DNA of 26,314 nucleotides, from NCBI GenBank assembly GCA_003480425.1, contig QUJA01000037.1:1-26314 (forward strand), written 5' to 3'. The number at the start of each line of letters is the position of its first letter. Positions within the stretch are counted from its first letter, which is position 1. This stretch comes from Firmicutes bacterium AM31-12AC (lineage in GTDB: Bacteria; Bacillota; Clostridia; Lachnospirales; Lachnospiraceae). The translations under genes and the position numbers were made by a program. Shown here piece by piece: positions 1 through 6,847 of the stretch. The notes below the pieces were generated by a model. It had not been told where the DNA came from and made no database searches. It saw only the letters and a list, made by a program, of their open reading frames with translations.

Positions 1-39
1 TTTTTAGACCGATGTATCTACAAGGCTTTGATATTCATT

Positions 40-300
40 GTTGCAGATGCTCTTTTTGGAATCAATGTATCTGCAACTTGCTTTTCTTCGAACTTGCAGA
101 TACTTTTAATCCTGCCTGTTGTGTACAATTGCATCTGTATCTTGCCTTTTCTGGGATTTAAAGATACTTCCTTTGCAAATTTTGCATCTACATCTCACAT
201 TTTCGATAACGTGAAGATGCTCCCCAGTAAAATTACGCATCCGCAACTTGCTCTTTCAATGCTTTGCGGATGCTCCCATCAAAATTTTGCATCTTCAATC
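40..300. repeat. Degenerate ~55-bp palindromic repeat array
   Basis: Short elements of the form TTGCAGATGC and its complement GCATCYGCAA alternate through this stretch. About five units begin near 42, 100, 159, 212 and 265, each reading roughly RGATGCTC, a 14-16 base gap, then GCATCYNCAA. The last two are clearest: GAAGATGC at 212 and GCATCTTC near 288 enclose GCATCCGCAA (237-246) and TTGCGGATGC (263-272). The units are too diverged for a CRISPR array. An open frame runs through the region but its translation resembles nothing I know, so I treat the stretch as non-coding. Function unknown. Confidence 0.5.
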
Positions 301-337
301 CCCTATCGCAGATATCGTCGCTCGATATCCTTGAGTT

Positions 338-621
338 CTATTTACTTCACAACTTGAGCCAATACATTACTTACAAAAAAATTGATATAAGAAATTCGAG
401 CGAATATGGAGTGAGCGTTGGAGACACTTGGAGCGTAAATTTTTGCGTTAATGAATTTGAACGAACGTGTTTGAAGCTGCGTAGCAGCAAGTTTGAGTTC
501 AAATTCATTTGCTTTTAGCAAAAATTTACGCTCTTATGTGTCTCCCGCTCATGGAATCTGAGCAAGAATTCTTATATCAATTTTTTGTAAGGAACGTATT
601 GCCACTTAATGAACTAAATAG
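338..621. repeat. Large imperfect inverted repeat, MITE-like
   Basis: The two halves of this ~284-bp stretch are reverse complements with small gaps, centred near 482 on GCTGC-gta-GCAGC. Matching blocks include CAATAC (360) with GTATTG (ending 601), TTACAAAAAAATTGATATAAG with its partner near 570-592, GGAGACAC (419) with GTGTCTCC, and GCGTAAATTTTTGC (433) with its partner near 517-531. A weaker match extends to CTATTTA at 338 and TAAATAG ending at 621. There is no transposase and no obvious coding frame. A non-autonomous element or a folded non-coding RNA are both possible; the promoter at 632 starts just outside the right end. Confidence 0.65.
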
Positions 622-631
622 CAAGAAGCTC

Positions 632-659
632 TTGACAATTCAAAAAAATTTGCTATAAT
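632..659 (+). promoter_or_regulatory. Strong sigma-A-type promoter of the DUF2798 gene
   Basis: TTGACA at 632-637, a 16-bp spacer, and TATAAT at 654-659 preceded by TGC (extended -10). Both boxes match consensus perfectly. Transcription would start near 666, leaving a leader of about 190 bases before the gene at 855. Confidence 0.8.
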
Positions 660-712
660 AACTCACGTTGAAAAAATAATAATTTTAGTACAAATGGTAG
701 TGAAATAACGGC

Positions 713-754
713 GGGTGCTGTTCAAGCGAAAGTTTGGAACAGCACTCGTTTTTT
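713..754 (+). terminator. Terminator-like hairpin in the leader of the DUF2798 gene
   Basis: GGGTGCTGTTC (713-723) pairs with GAACAGCACTC (737-747), with one G-U pair, and is followed by GTTTTTT. It lies between the strong promoter and the start codon, so it would stop transcripts after about 85-90 bases unless read-through is permitted. A second small hairpin, TCATG/CATGA with CAG/CTG inside, lies at 767-789. This is an attenuator arrangement; the signal is not known and I recognise no riboswitch class. Confidence 0.6.
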
Positions 755-854
755 GTCGAGAAAGTTTCATGGCAGGGATATCTGCATGAAAAAGCATCTG
801 CAAAATGTCTGAAATGATACCGCGAAATAAGCTGTCTGGATTAGGAGGAGAAAA

Positions 855-1337
855 ATGCCACAGAATAAGAGAGAGAGTTTAATTTTTACGATCATGATGT
901 GTTTCACAATGTTTTTTGTAATGAGTATTTATAATGTTTCGCTTCATATGGGAGGTCTGTCTATGAAGTCAGTGCAGCAGGCATGGCTGGGATTTCCGAT
1001 AGCATATATTTTTGCAATGTGCTGCGACTGGTTTGTTGTGTCAAAAGCTGCGAAAGGCTTTGCATTCCGTTTTCTTGTGAAACCGGGCGATAACGGTTTG
1101 AAAATTGCAATCTGTGTATCTTGTTGTATGGTAATCCCAATGGTTATCATTATGTCTTTATATGGTGCGTTGGAAGTTGCAGTAAGTCAGGGGTTATGGA
1201 GTCAGGTAGGAATCATTTGGCTGACAAATATTCCGAAGAACTTTATAGTTGCACTGCCATTGCAGTTGCTGATCGCTGGACCACTTGTAAGAAAAGTATT
1301 CCGTACATTGTTCCCGGAAGGAAAAGTATTAGCATAA
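855..1337 (+). CDS. DUF2798-type four-helix membrane protein
   Basis: 160 residues with four clear hydrophobic segments at about 9-30, 46-66, 85-108 and 121-145. The two halves resemble each other: each has a hydrophobic hairpin with a W-x-x-x-x-P-x-A/N motif and short basic stretches, as in the DUF2798 family, where a two-helix unit may be duplicated. The protein should sit in the cytoplasmic membrane; no reaction or ligand is known to me. The start is set by AGGAGGAG at 843-850, five bases before ATG. It is a single-gene transcription unit with its own promoter (632), a leader hairpin (713-754) and a terminator at 1390. The family call rests on remembered sequence style. Confidence 0.7.
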   Translation: MPQNKRESLIFTIMMCFTMFFVMSIYNVSLHMGGLSMKSVQQAWLGFPIAYIFAMCCDWFVVSKAAKGFAFRFLVKPGDNGLKIAICVSCCMVIPMVIIMSLYGALEVAVSQGLWSQVGIIWLTNIPKNFIVALPLQLLIAGPLVRKVFRTLFPEGKVLA

Positions 1338-1389
1338 TAATTGGCTGATTTGAACAGCAATATGAAATAAATATTGAAAAGTGGATAAA

Positions 1390-1433
1390 ATGAGTCTGTA
1401 GTTGTTTTGAAAAAAATTACAGGCTCATTTTTG
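1390..1433 (+). terminator. Terminator after the DUF2798 gene
   Basis: ATGAGTCTGTA (1390-1400) pairs with TTACAGGCTCAT (1417-1428), with one G-U pair, and is followed by TTTTG. Confidence 0.75.
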
Positions 1434-1462
1434 TTGCCATGCATACGACAAAAAGGTATACT
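1434..1462 (+). promoter_or_regulatory. Promoter of the AAA-ATPase-like gene
   Basis: TTGCCA at 1434-1439, a 17-bp spacer and TATACT at 1457-1462. It starts where the preceding terminator ends, so this gene has its own transcription unit. Confidence 0.55.
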
Positions 1463-1504
1463 TTTAGTAATGATTAGAATAAGTGTTATTGAGGAGGTGA
1501 GTGC

Positions 1505-3196
1505 ATGACAAGGACAATTGGTATCGGGCAGCAGGATTTTGCAGACATCCGACGGGATGGATTATTTTATATAGATAAGACAAAGTTTATAAAAGAATGG
1601 TGGGAGAGTAAGGACAGTGTTACATTGATTACCAGACCACGTCGTTTTGGAAAAACACTCACGATGAGTATGCTGGATGAGTTTTTTTCGGTAAAATATG
1701 CAGGCGAAGCAGAATTGTTTTACGGTCTGCAGATTTGGCAGGAGGAAACGTATAGAAGTATGCAGGGAACCTGGCCGGTCATTAACTTATCGTTTGCAAA
1801 TGTGAAAGAACCGACATATGAGATGGCAAAGAGACGAATCTGTCAGATTCTTACGGATATATACAATAAAAATCAATTCTTACTGACGAGTGGATTATTA
1901 ACTGAAGAGGAAGTCACATATTTTAAAGGGATATCTACTAATATGGATGAAATTAATGCGACGATGGCATTGCATAAGATGTCAGATTTCCTTTCGAGAT
2001 ATTATAAAAAGAAAGTAATCATTCTGTTGGATGAGTATGATACTCCAATGCAGGAAGCCTATGTGGAAGGATACTGGGAGGAATTGGTATCATTTACAAG
2101 AAGTCTTTTTAATGCAAGTTTTAAGACGAATCCATTTTTGGAACGGGCACTGATGACTGGGATTACAAGAGTAAGCAGAGAGTCGGTATTTTCTGATTTA
2201 AATAATCTGGTAGTGATTACAACAACTTCAAGGGCGTATGCAGATTATTTTGGATTTACAGAAGAGGAAGTATTTAATGCGTTAAGGGAATATGGGTTAG
2301 AAGACAAAAGACAGGAAGTAAAGAACTGGTATGATGGATTTAATTTTGGAGAAATACGAGATATTTATAATCCGTGGTCAATCCTGAATTATTTGAAAAC
2401 AGGAAGAATGTCACCATATTGGGCAAATACGAGCAGCAATCGATTTATTGGCACATTAGTTCGCGAGAGTGGGCGAAATCTGAAAGTGAAGTTTGAGGAT
2501 TTGTTGAAAGGTGAAGAGATTTGTACGACATTGGATGAGCAGATTGTGTTTAGTCAGTTGAGATCTTCTGCAACGGCAATCTGGAGTATGCTTCTTGCCA
2601 GTGGATATCTGAAAGTAACAAAGCATGAAACCAATCAGCGGACAGGACGGGAGTATTATCATCTGGCATTGACAAACCGTGAGGTACAGTTGATGTTCGA
2701 GAATATCATTCAAGATTGGTTTGCAGATGTGACGGAGGATTATAATGACTTTATTGCTGCGTTATTACAGGGAAATGTTACTGCGATGAATCAGTATATG
2801 AATCAGGTGACAAAGGTGATGTTTAGTTACTTTGATACAGGAAAAAAAGCATCAGATGCAGAGCCGGAACGATTTTATCATGGATTTGTATTGGGGCTGA
2901 TGGTTGAACTGGAAGGAAGATATCATATTACATCGAATCGTGAGAGTGGATTTGGACGATATGATGTGATGATGGAGCCGATGGAAGAATCGGATGATGC
3001 GATCATTATTGAATTTAAGGTTCGAGATGCAAGCACTGAAAAATCGCTGGAGGATACAGTGCAGACTGCGTTAGTTCAGATAGAAGAAAAGCAATATGCA
3101 GCAAATCTTGAGGCAAAAGGAATTCCAAAAGATAAGATACGGAAGTATGGCTTTGCTTTTGAGGGAAAGATGGTGCTGATAGGGGAAGATAAATAA
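1505..3196 (+). CDS. AAA-ATPase-like protein with C-terminal PD-(D/E)XK nuclease domain
   Basis: 563 residues with the layout of the large AAA-ATPase-like (PF09820) plus PD-(D/E)XK (PF08011) family. The N-terminus has the family opening with YIDKT near residues 22-26. A modified P-loop, RPRRFGKT, sits at residues 44-51, where the usual GxxxxGK is replaced by a basic run. A Walker B-like [10 protein letters not shown] lies near 172-181. The nuclease signature is GRYD near 482-485 and IIEFKV near 501-506. Members are common in Lachnospiraceae and Bacteroidetes, often in many copies, and their role is unsettled (mobile-element or defence functions have been suggested). The start is set by GAGGAGGTGAG just upstream. 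It looks intact and has its own promoter and terminator. Confidence 0.85.
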   Translation: MTRTIGIGQQDFADIRRDGLFYIDKTKFIKEWWESKDSVTLITRPRRFGKTLTMSMLDEFFSVKYAGEAELFYGLQIWQEETYRSMQGTWPVINLSFANVKEPTYEMAKRRICQILTDIYNKNQFLLTSGLLTEEEVTYFKGISTNMDEINATMALHKMSDFLSRYYKKKVIILLDEYDTPMQEAYVEGYWEELVSFTRSLFNASFKTNPFLERALMTGITRVSRESVFSDLNNLVVITTTSRAYADYFGFTEEEVFNALREYGLEDKRQEVKNWYDGFNFGEIRDIYNPWSILNYLKTGRMSPYWANTSSNRFIGTLVRESGRNLKVKFEDLLKGEEICTTLDEQIVFSQLRSSATAIWSMLLASGYLKVTKHETNQRTGREYYHLALTNREVQLMFENIIQDWFADVTEDYNDFIAALLQGNVTAMNQYMNQVTKVMFSYFDTGKKASDAEPERFYHGFVLGLMVELEGRYHITSNRESGFGRYDVMMEPMEESDDAIIIEFKVRDASTEKSLEDTVQTALVQIEEKQYAANLEAKGIPKDKIRKYGFAFEGKMVLIGEDK

Positions 3197-3215
3197 TTAT
3201 GTTGATGAGTTGAAG

Positions 3216-3275
3216 AAATCTCATAATTATACTCGTAAGTTGTTTTCTTATGAGTGTAATTGTGAGATTTTTTTA
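3216..3275 (+). terminator. Strong terminator after the AAA-ATPase-like gene
   Basis: A 24-base arm at 3216-3239 pairs with 3247-3270 with few mismatches (AAATCTCATAATTATACTCG against its partner) and runs into TTTTTTTATT. Confidence 0.85.
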
Positions 3276-3300
3276 TTCTAGAAAATATCATCTAATAATA

Positions 3301-3355
3301 TGTCGGATTCTCAAAAAGATACAACATGGACTTTCTATATTTGTTTCGTTACACT
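3301..3355 (+). promoter_or_regulatory. Regulon promoter A: bipartite operator and -10 of the GH78 operon
   Basis: TGTCGGAT at 3301-3308, 11 bp, then TACAACAT at 3320-3327. A -10-like TACACT lies at 3350-3355, 49 bp from the start of the operator, with TGGACT (3327-3332) in the -35 position 17 bp before it. The same arrangement occurs at 9611, 24242 and 25303. The poor -35 and an operator touching it suggest an activator-dependent promoter of the AraC type. Confidence 0.65.
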
Positions 3356-3402
3356 TATTTTAGAGTAAACAATTGTGTGAAACGAAAAGGAAGTATAACG
3401 AT

Positions 3403-5961
3403 ATGAGAATCAGCCAATTAAGAGTAAATAACGTGGAACATCCATTGGGATTTCAAGTAGAATCACTGAGTTTTTCGTGGAAAGTGGAAGAGGCGGGAAG
3501 TGCAAAAAAAATGCAGTCAGCCAGAATACGAATCTTTCAGGGAGAAGAGCAAATCTATGACAGCGGAGAAGATGAGAATGCGAACAGCACAGATTATCAG
3601 GTGAAGATGGAGCTGCAGCCAAGAACTCGTTATACATGGAGTGTGGAAGTAAAGGCAGACAATGGAGAAAGTGCAAAAGCAGAGTCTTATTTTGAAACCG
3701 GTAAAATGAAAGAAAGCTGGACAGCCAAATGGATTGCACCGCAGATAGAGGATGAGGATATCCATCCGATTATGTGGAAAACTTTCGAAGCAGGTCTGGA
3801 GGATGTGAATAAATCCGCAAGATTATATATGTGTGGTCTGGGAGTATATGAAGTATATATCAATGGAAAAAAGGTCGGAAAGGAATATCTGGCTCCGGGA
3901 TATCACTCTTATGATTTTCATTTACAGGTACAGACGTATGATGTGACGAAATATCTGCAGGCAGGTGAAAATGAGATTGCGATCTGGCTTGGAGATGGAT
4001 GGTTTAAGGGACGACTTGGATTTGACGGTGGATATACAAATCTATACGGAGAGTATTGCTGTGCAATTGGAGAATTGTATCTCGGAACAGAAACAAACCC
4101 AACCGTATGTACGGATGAAAGTTGGGAATATTGTAAATCTCCAATTCTGGAAAATAATATTTATGATGGTGAAGTGTATGATGCCAGAGTTGAAGAGACA
4201 TTAAAAGAACAGGCTAAATGGAAAAAAGTGGCACTTCGAAGTCCGGAGAAATGTGGTGCTCTCGGTGACAGATATAGTCTTCCGATAGTAAAACATGAAG
4301 AATTCCATCCGGAACTCATTCAGACACCGAAGAAGGAAATGGTATTGGATTTCGGACAGAATCTGACCGGTTGGGTGGAGATTGACGCAGAACTTTCAAA
4401 AGGAATGACAGTGACGTTGTCTGCATCGGAAATTCTTCAGGATGAATGTTTCTATCGGGAAAATTTAAGAACTGCAAAGGCAGAGTTTACTTATATCTCA
4501 AACGGGAAAAAAGCACATGTAAGGCCACATTTCACATTCTATGGATTCCGTTATATGAAAGTAGAAATTAAATCCTTGGATGGAAAAGATGTTACGGAAG
4601 AATGGATTACTAAGATTTCATTTGCAGCATATCATCTGAGAAGTGATTTTGAACAGATTGGAGAGATTACAACCGGTGACAGTAAAGTAAATCAGTTGTT
4701 CTCCAATGCATTGTGGGGACAGAAAGACAATTTTCTGGATGTACCGACAGACTGCCCGCAGCGTGATGAACGCCTCGGCTGGACAGGAGATGCACAAATC
4801 TTTTCGGAAACAGCATGCTATAACATGTATATGCCGGCATTTTATCGGAAATATTTGTGGGATATGCGTGCAGAACAGAGTGTATTGGAGGGTTCGGTTC
4901 CAAATGTTGTACCTCGTTTAAAGGAGGGAATGGTATCAGAACATGGTTCGTGCCCGTGGGCTGATGCAGGGGTGATTATCCCATGGAATGTATATCGACA
5001 GTATGGAAATCGGACATTACTTGCGGAGTGTTATCCGGGTATGAAAGCATGGGTGGATTGTCAGCGAAAGAAAGAAGAAGCACTTGGTGGTGCACATTTG
5101 ATTAAGAATGGATTTCATTTTGCTGACTGGCTGGCACTGGACAATGAACAGCCGGGGCCATTTGGTGCTACAGATCCACTTTATATTGCAAGTGCTTATT
5201 ATTATAAAGATGTTAGGATCGTTGCAGCGTCAGCGGAGATTATAGGTAAAGCCGAGGAGGCAGAAGAATATCAGAGATTATCAGGTGAGATTTTGAAAGC
5301 GATTCGGGCAACTTACTTTGATGAAAATGGACTGTGTAACTGCAAGACACAGACCGGTTCCGCAATTGCAATCATGTTTGAATTAAATCCAACCGAAGAG
5401 GCAAGACAGCAGGAAGGAAATGTACTGGCACAAAGAGTTGAGGAGAATCATGGACATCTGAATACCGGATTTGTCGGAACAACGATGTTGTGTCCGGCAC
5501 TTACTGAGACAGGACATCATGATATAGCAGTACAATTACTGCTCAATGAGGAATATCCGGGCTGGTTGTATAGCGTGAACATGGGAGCTACTACAATCTG
5601 GGAGCGTTGGAATTCGGTTATGCCGGATGGACATTTAAATAAGGATGGTATGAATAGTCTAAATCATTATAGTTACGGAAGTATCGAAGCTTGGATGTAT
5701 GGAGAAGTGTGTGGTATCAGACCTGTTGAAGCCGGGTTTAAGAAAGCTGAGATTACACCTCATGCGGACAAACGTCTAGGATATGCAGAATGTATATTGG
5801 ATACTGCAGCGGGATGTTATAAGAGTGGTTGGAAATATGAAGGTGATACAGTTGTATATCGCGTGGAAGTTCCATTTGATGCAGAGGCAGAATTCCGTGT
5901 AGAAGGAATGGATTTACAAAAACTGGGAGCTGGAACATATGTATTTGAAGTGAAGGAGTAG
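3403..5961 (+). CDS. Alpha-L-rhamnosidase, glycoside hydrolase family 78
   Basis: 852 residues, a usual length for GH78, which removes terminal alpha-L-rhamnose by an inverting mechanism. Domain order: an Ig-like N-terminal domain (about 1-105), a carbohydrate-binding beta-domain (about 130-290), a linker beta-domain, the alpha/alpha six-hairpin catalytic domain (about 415-760) and a C-terminal beta-domain. The family hallmark DCPQRDERLGWTGD lies near residues 449-462 and should hold the general acid; TIWERW near 731-736 should hold the general base Glu. There is no signal peptide, so it acts in the cytoplasm on imported oligosaccharides. A TTG at 3373 in the same frame is possible, but AAAAGGAAG lies just ahead of the ATG at 3403. 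First gene of a tight operon with the GH43 and GH2 genes, behind regulon promoter A. Confidence 0.9.
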   Translation: MRISQLRVNNVEHPLGFQVESLSFSWKVEEAGSAKKMQSARIRIFQGEEQIYDSGEDENANSTDYQVKMELQPRTRYTWSVEVKADNGESAKAESYFETGKMKESWTAKWIAPQIEDEDIHPIMWKTFEAGLEDVNKSARLYMCGLGVYEVYINGKKVGKEYLAPGYHSYDFHLQVQTYDVTKYLQAGENEIAIWLGDGWFKGRLGFDGGYTNLYGEYCCAIGELYLGTETNPTVCTDESWEYCKSPILENNIYDGEVYDARVEETLKEQAKWKKVALRSPEKCGALGDRYSLPIVKHEEFHPELIQTPKKEMVLDFGQNLTGWVEIDAELSKGMTVTLSASEILQDECFYRENLRTAKAEFTYISNGKKAHVRPHFTFYGFRYMKVEIKSLDGKDVTEEWITKISFAAYHLRSDFEQIGEITTGDSKVNQLFSNALWGQKDNFLDVPTDCPQRDERLGWTGDAQIFSETACYNMYMPAFYRKYLWDMRAEQSVLEGSVPNVVPRLKEGMVSEHGSCPWADAGVIIPWNVYRQYGNRTLLAECYPGMKAWVDCQRKKEEALGGAHLIKNGFHFADWLALDNEQPGPFGATDPLYIASAYYYKDVRIVAASAEIIGKAEEAEEYQRLSGEILKAIRATYFDENGLCNCKTQTGSAIAIMFELNPTEEARQQEGNVLAQRVEENHGHLNTGFVGTTMLCPALTETGHHDIAVQLLLNEEYPGWLYSVNMGATTIWERWNSVMPDGHLNKDGMNSLNHYSYGSIEAWMYGEVCGIRPVEAGFKKAEITPHADKRLGYAECILDTAAGCYKSGWKYEGDTVVYRVEVPFDAEAEFRVEGMDLQKLGAGTYVFEVKE

Positions 5962-5968
5962 CAAAGTG

Positions 5969-6847
5969 ATGAAAACAACAGAAATCAATATTCGTGACCC
6001 ATATATTCTTGTACATGGAGGTAAATATTATTTATATGGAACAAGAAGTGCGACCTGTTGGGGATCGGCAGATGGGTTTGATTGTTACGTGAGTGAAGAT
6101 AAGGAAAATTGGGAAGGACCGATTGAGATTTTCCACAGACCGGAAGGATTTTTTGCTGATCAGAATTACTGGGCACCGGAATGTATTTATTATGAAGGGG
6201 CGTTTTATCTGATTACGACACTTGGCGGTTCAGACAGAAAAAAGGGGATTTATGCATTACGTTCAGAGCAGCCGACAGGACCTTTTGAAGTGTACAGTGA
6301 ACGGATTACACCAGAGGATTGGGCATGTATTGATGGAACGGTATACATTGAACAGGGAGTACCATATTTGATTTTCTCGCATTCTTTTGAAGACACGCCG
6401 GATGGAGATATGTGTCTTTTGAAAATGTCATCGGATTTAAAACAGGCAGAGGGAGAGCCGGTGACATTATTCTCTGCGGCAGAGGCAGTGTGGGCGAAGC
6501 CGGTTCCATTTGCAAAAGCAGAGTTTGGAATGGACGGAGACGTATACTTTACAGATGGGCCATGTGTGATGAAGATGGAAGATGAGAAGCTCTATATGAC
6601 ATGGTCGAGCTGGAGTACTTGTGGATATGCGGTTGGAGTAGCAGTATCAGATAGCGGTAAGGTGGAAGGACCATGGAGACAATTGGAAGAGCCACTGTTC
6701 CCGGAGAATGGTGGTCATGGCATGTTGTATAAAGATGATGATAGTATGAAATTTACGCTGCATTATCCGAATGATAAATATAAAGAGCGACCAATTTTCA
6801 GAACGGTTGTTTTAAAGGATGGAAAATTAAAGTTGGAGGAAAGATAG
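5969..6847 (+). CDS. Glycoside hydrolase family 43-like protein (first copy)
   Basis: 292 residues with the repeated blade pattern of a five-bladed beta-propeller. IRDPYI at residues 8-13 carries the expected catalytic-base Asp, WAPE lies near 67-70, and CIDGTVYIE near 117-125 holds the likely pKa-tuning Asp. At the place where GH43 enzymes usually have the general-acid Glu, this protein reads TDGPCVM, with Asp. Typical activities are alpha-L-arabinofuranosidase, beta-xylosidase or beta-galactosidase; the substrate cannot be read from sequence. There is no signal peptide. AAGGAG inside the end of the GH78 gene serves as the ribosome site; a GTG three bases upstream (5966) is an alternative start. 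The stop codon abuts the ATG of the GH2 gene, so the genes are co-translated. Confidence 0.8.
   Translation: MKTTEINIRDPYILVHGGKYYLYGTRSATCWGSADGFDCYVSEDKENWEGPIEIFHRPEGFFADQNYWAPECIYYEGAFYLITTLGGSDRKKGIYALRSEQPTGPFEVYSERITPEDWACIDGTVYIEQGVPYLIFSHSFEDTPDGDMCLLKMSSDLKQAEGEPVTLFSAAEAVWAKPVPFAKAEFGMDGDVYFTDGPCVMKMEDEKLYMTWSSWSTCGYAVGVAVSDSGKVEGPWRQLEEPLFPENGGHGMLYKDDDSMKFTLHYPNDKYKERPIFRTVVLKDGKLKLEER

Noticed and set aside
40..300. CRISPR array
   Set aside because: Units are diverged and alternately oriented, spacer lengths vary, and no cas genes are present.
28..357. Open frame of 109 codons over the repeat array
   Set aside because: The translation has no family features, there is no good ribosome site, and the region is made of alternating palindromic repeats.
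264..518. Open frame of 84 codons entering the inverted repeat
   Set aside because: It crosses non-coding repeat boundaries and has no ribosome site or recognisable protein features.
1505..3196. Part of a defence island
   Set aside because: It stands alone between unrelated genes with its own promoter and terminator; no other defence gene is visible.
3373..3402. TTG start for the rhamnosidase
   Set aside because: AAAAGGAAG stands at a good distance from the ATG at 3403 and would fall inside the coding part if TTG were used.
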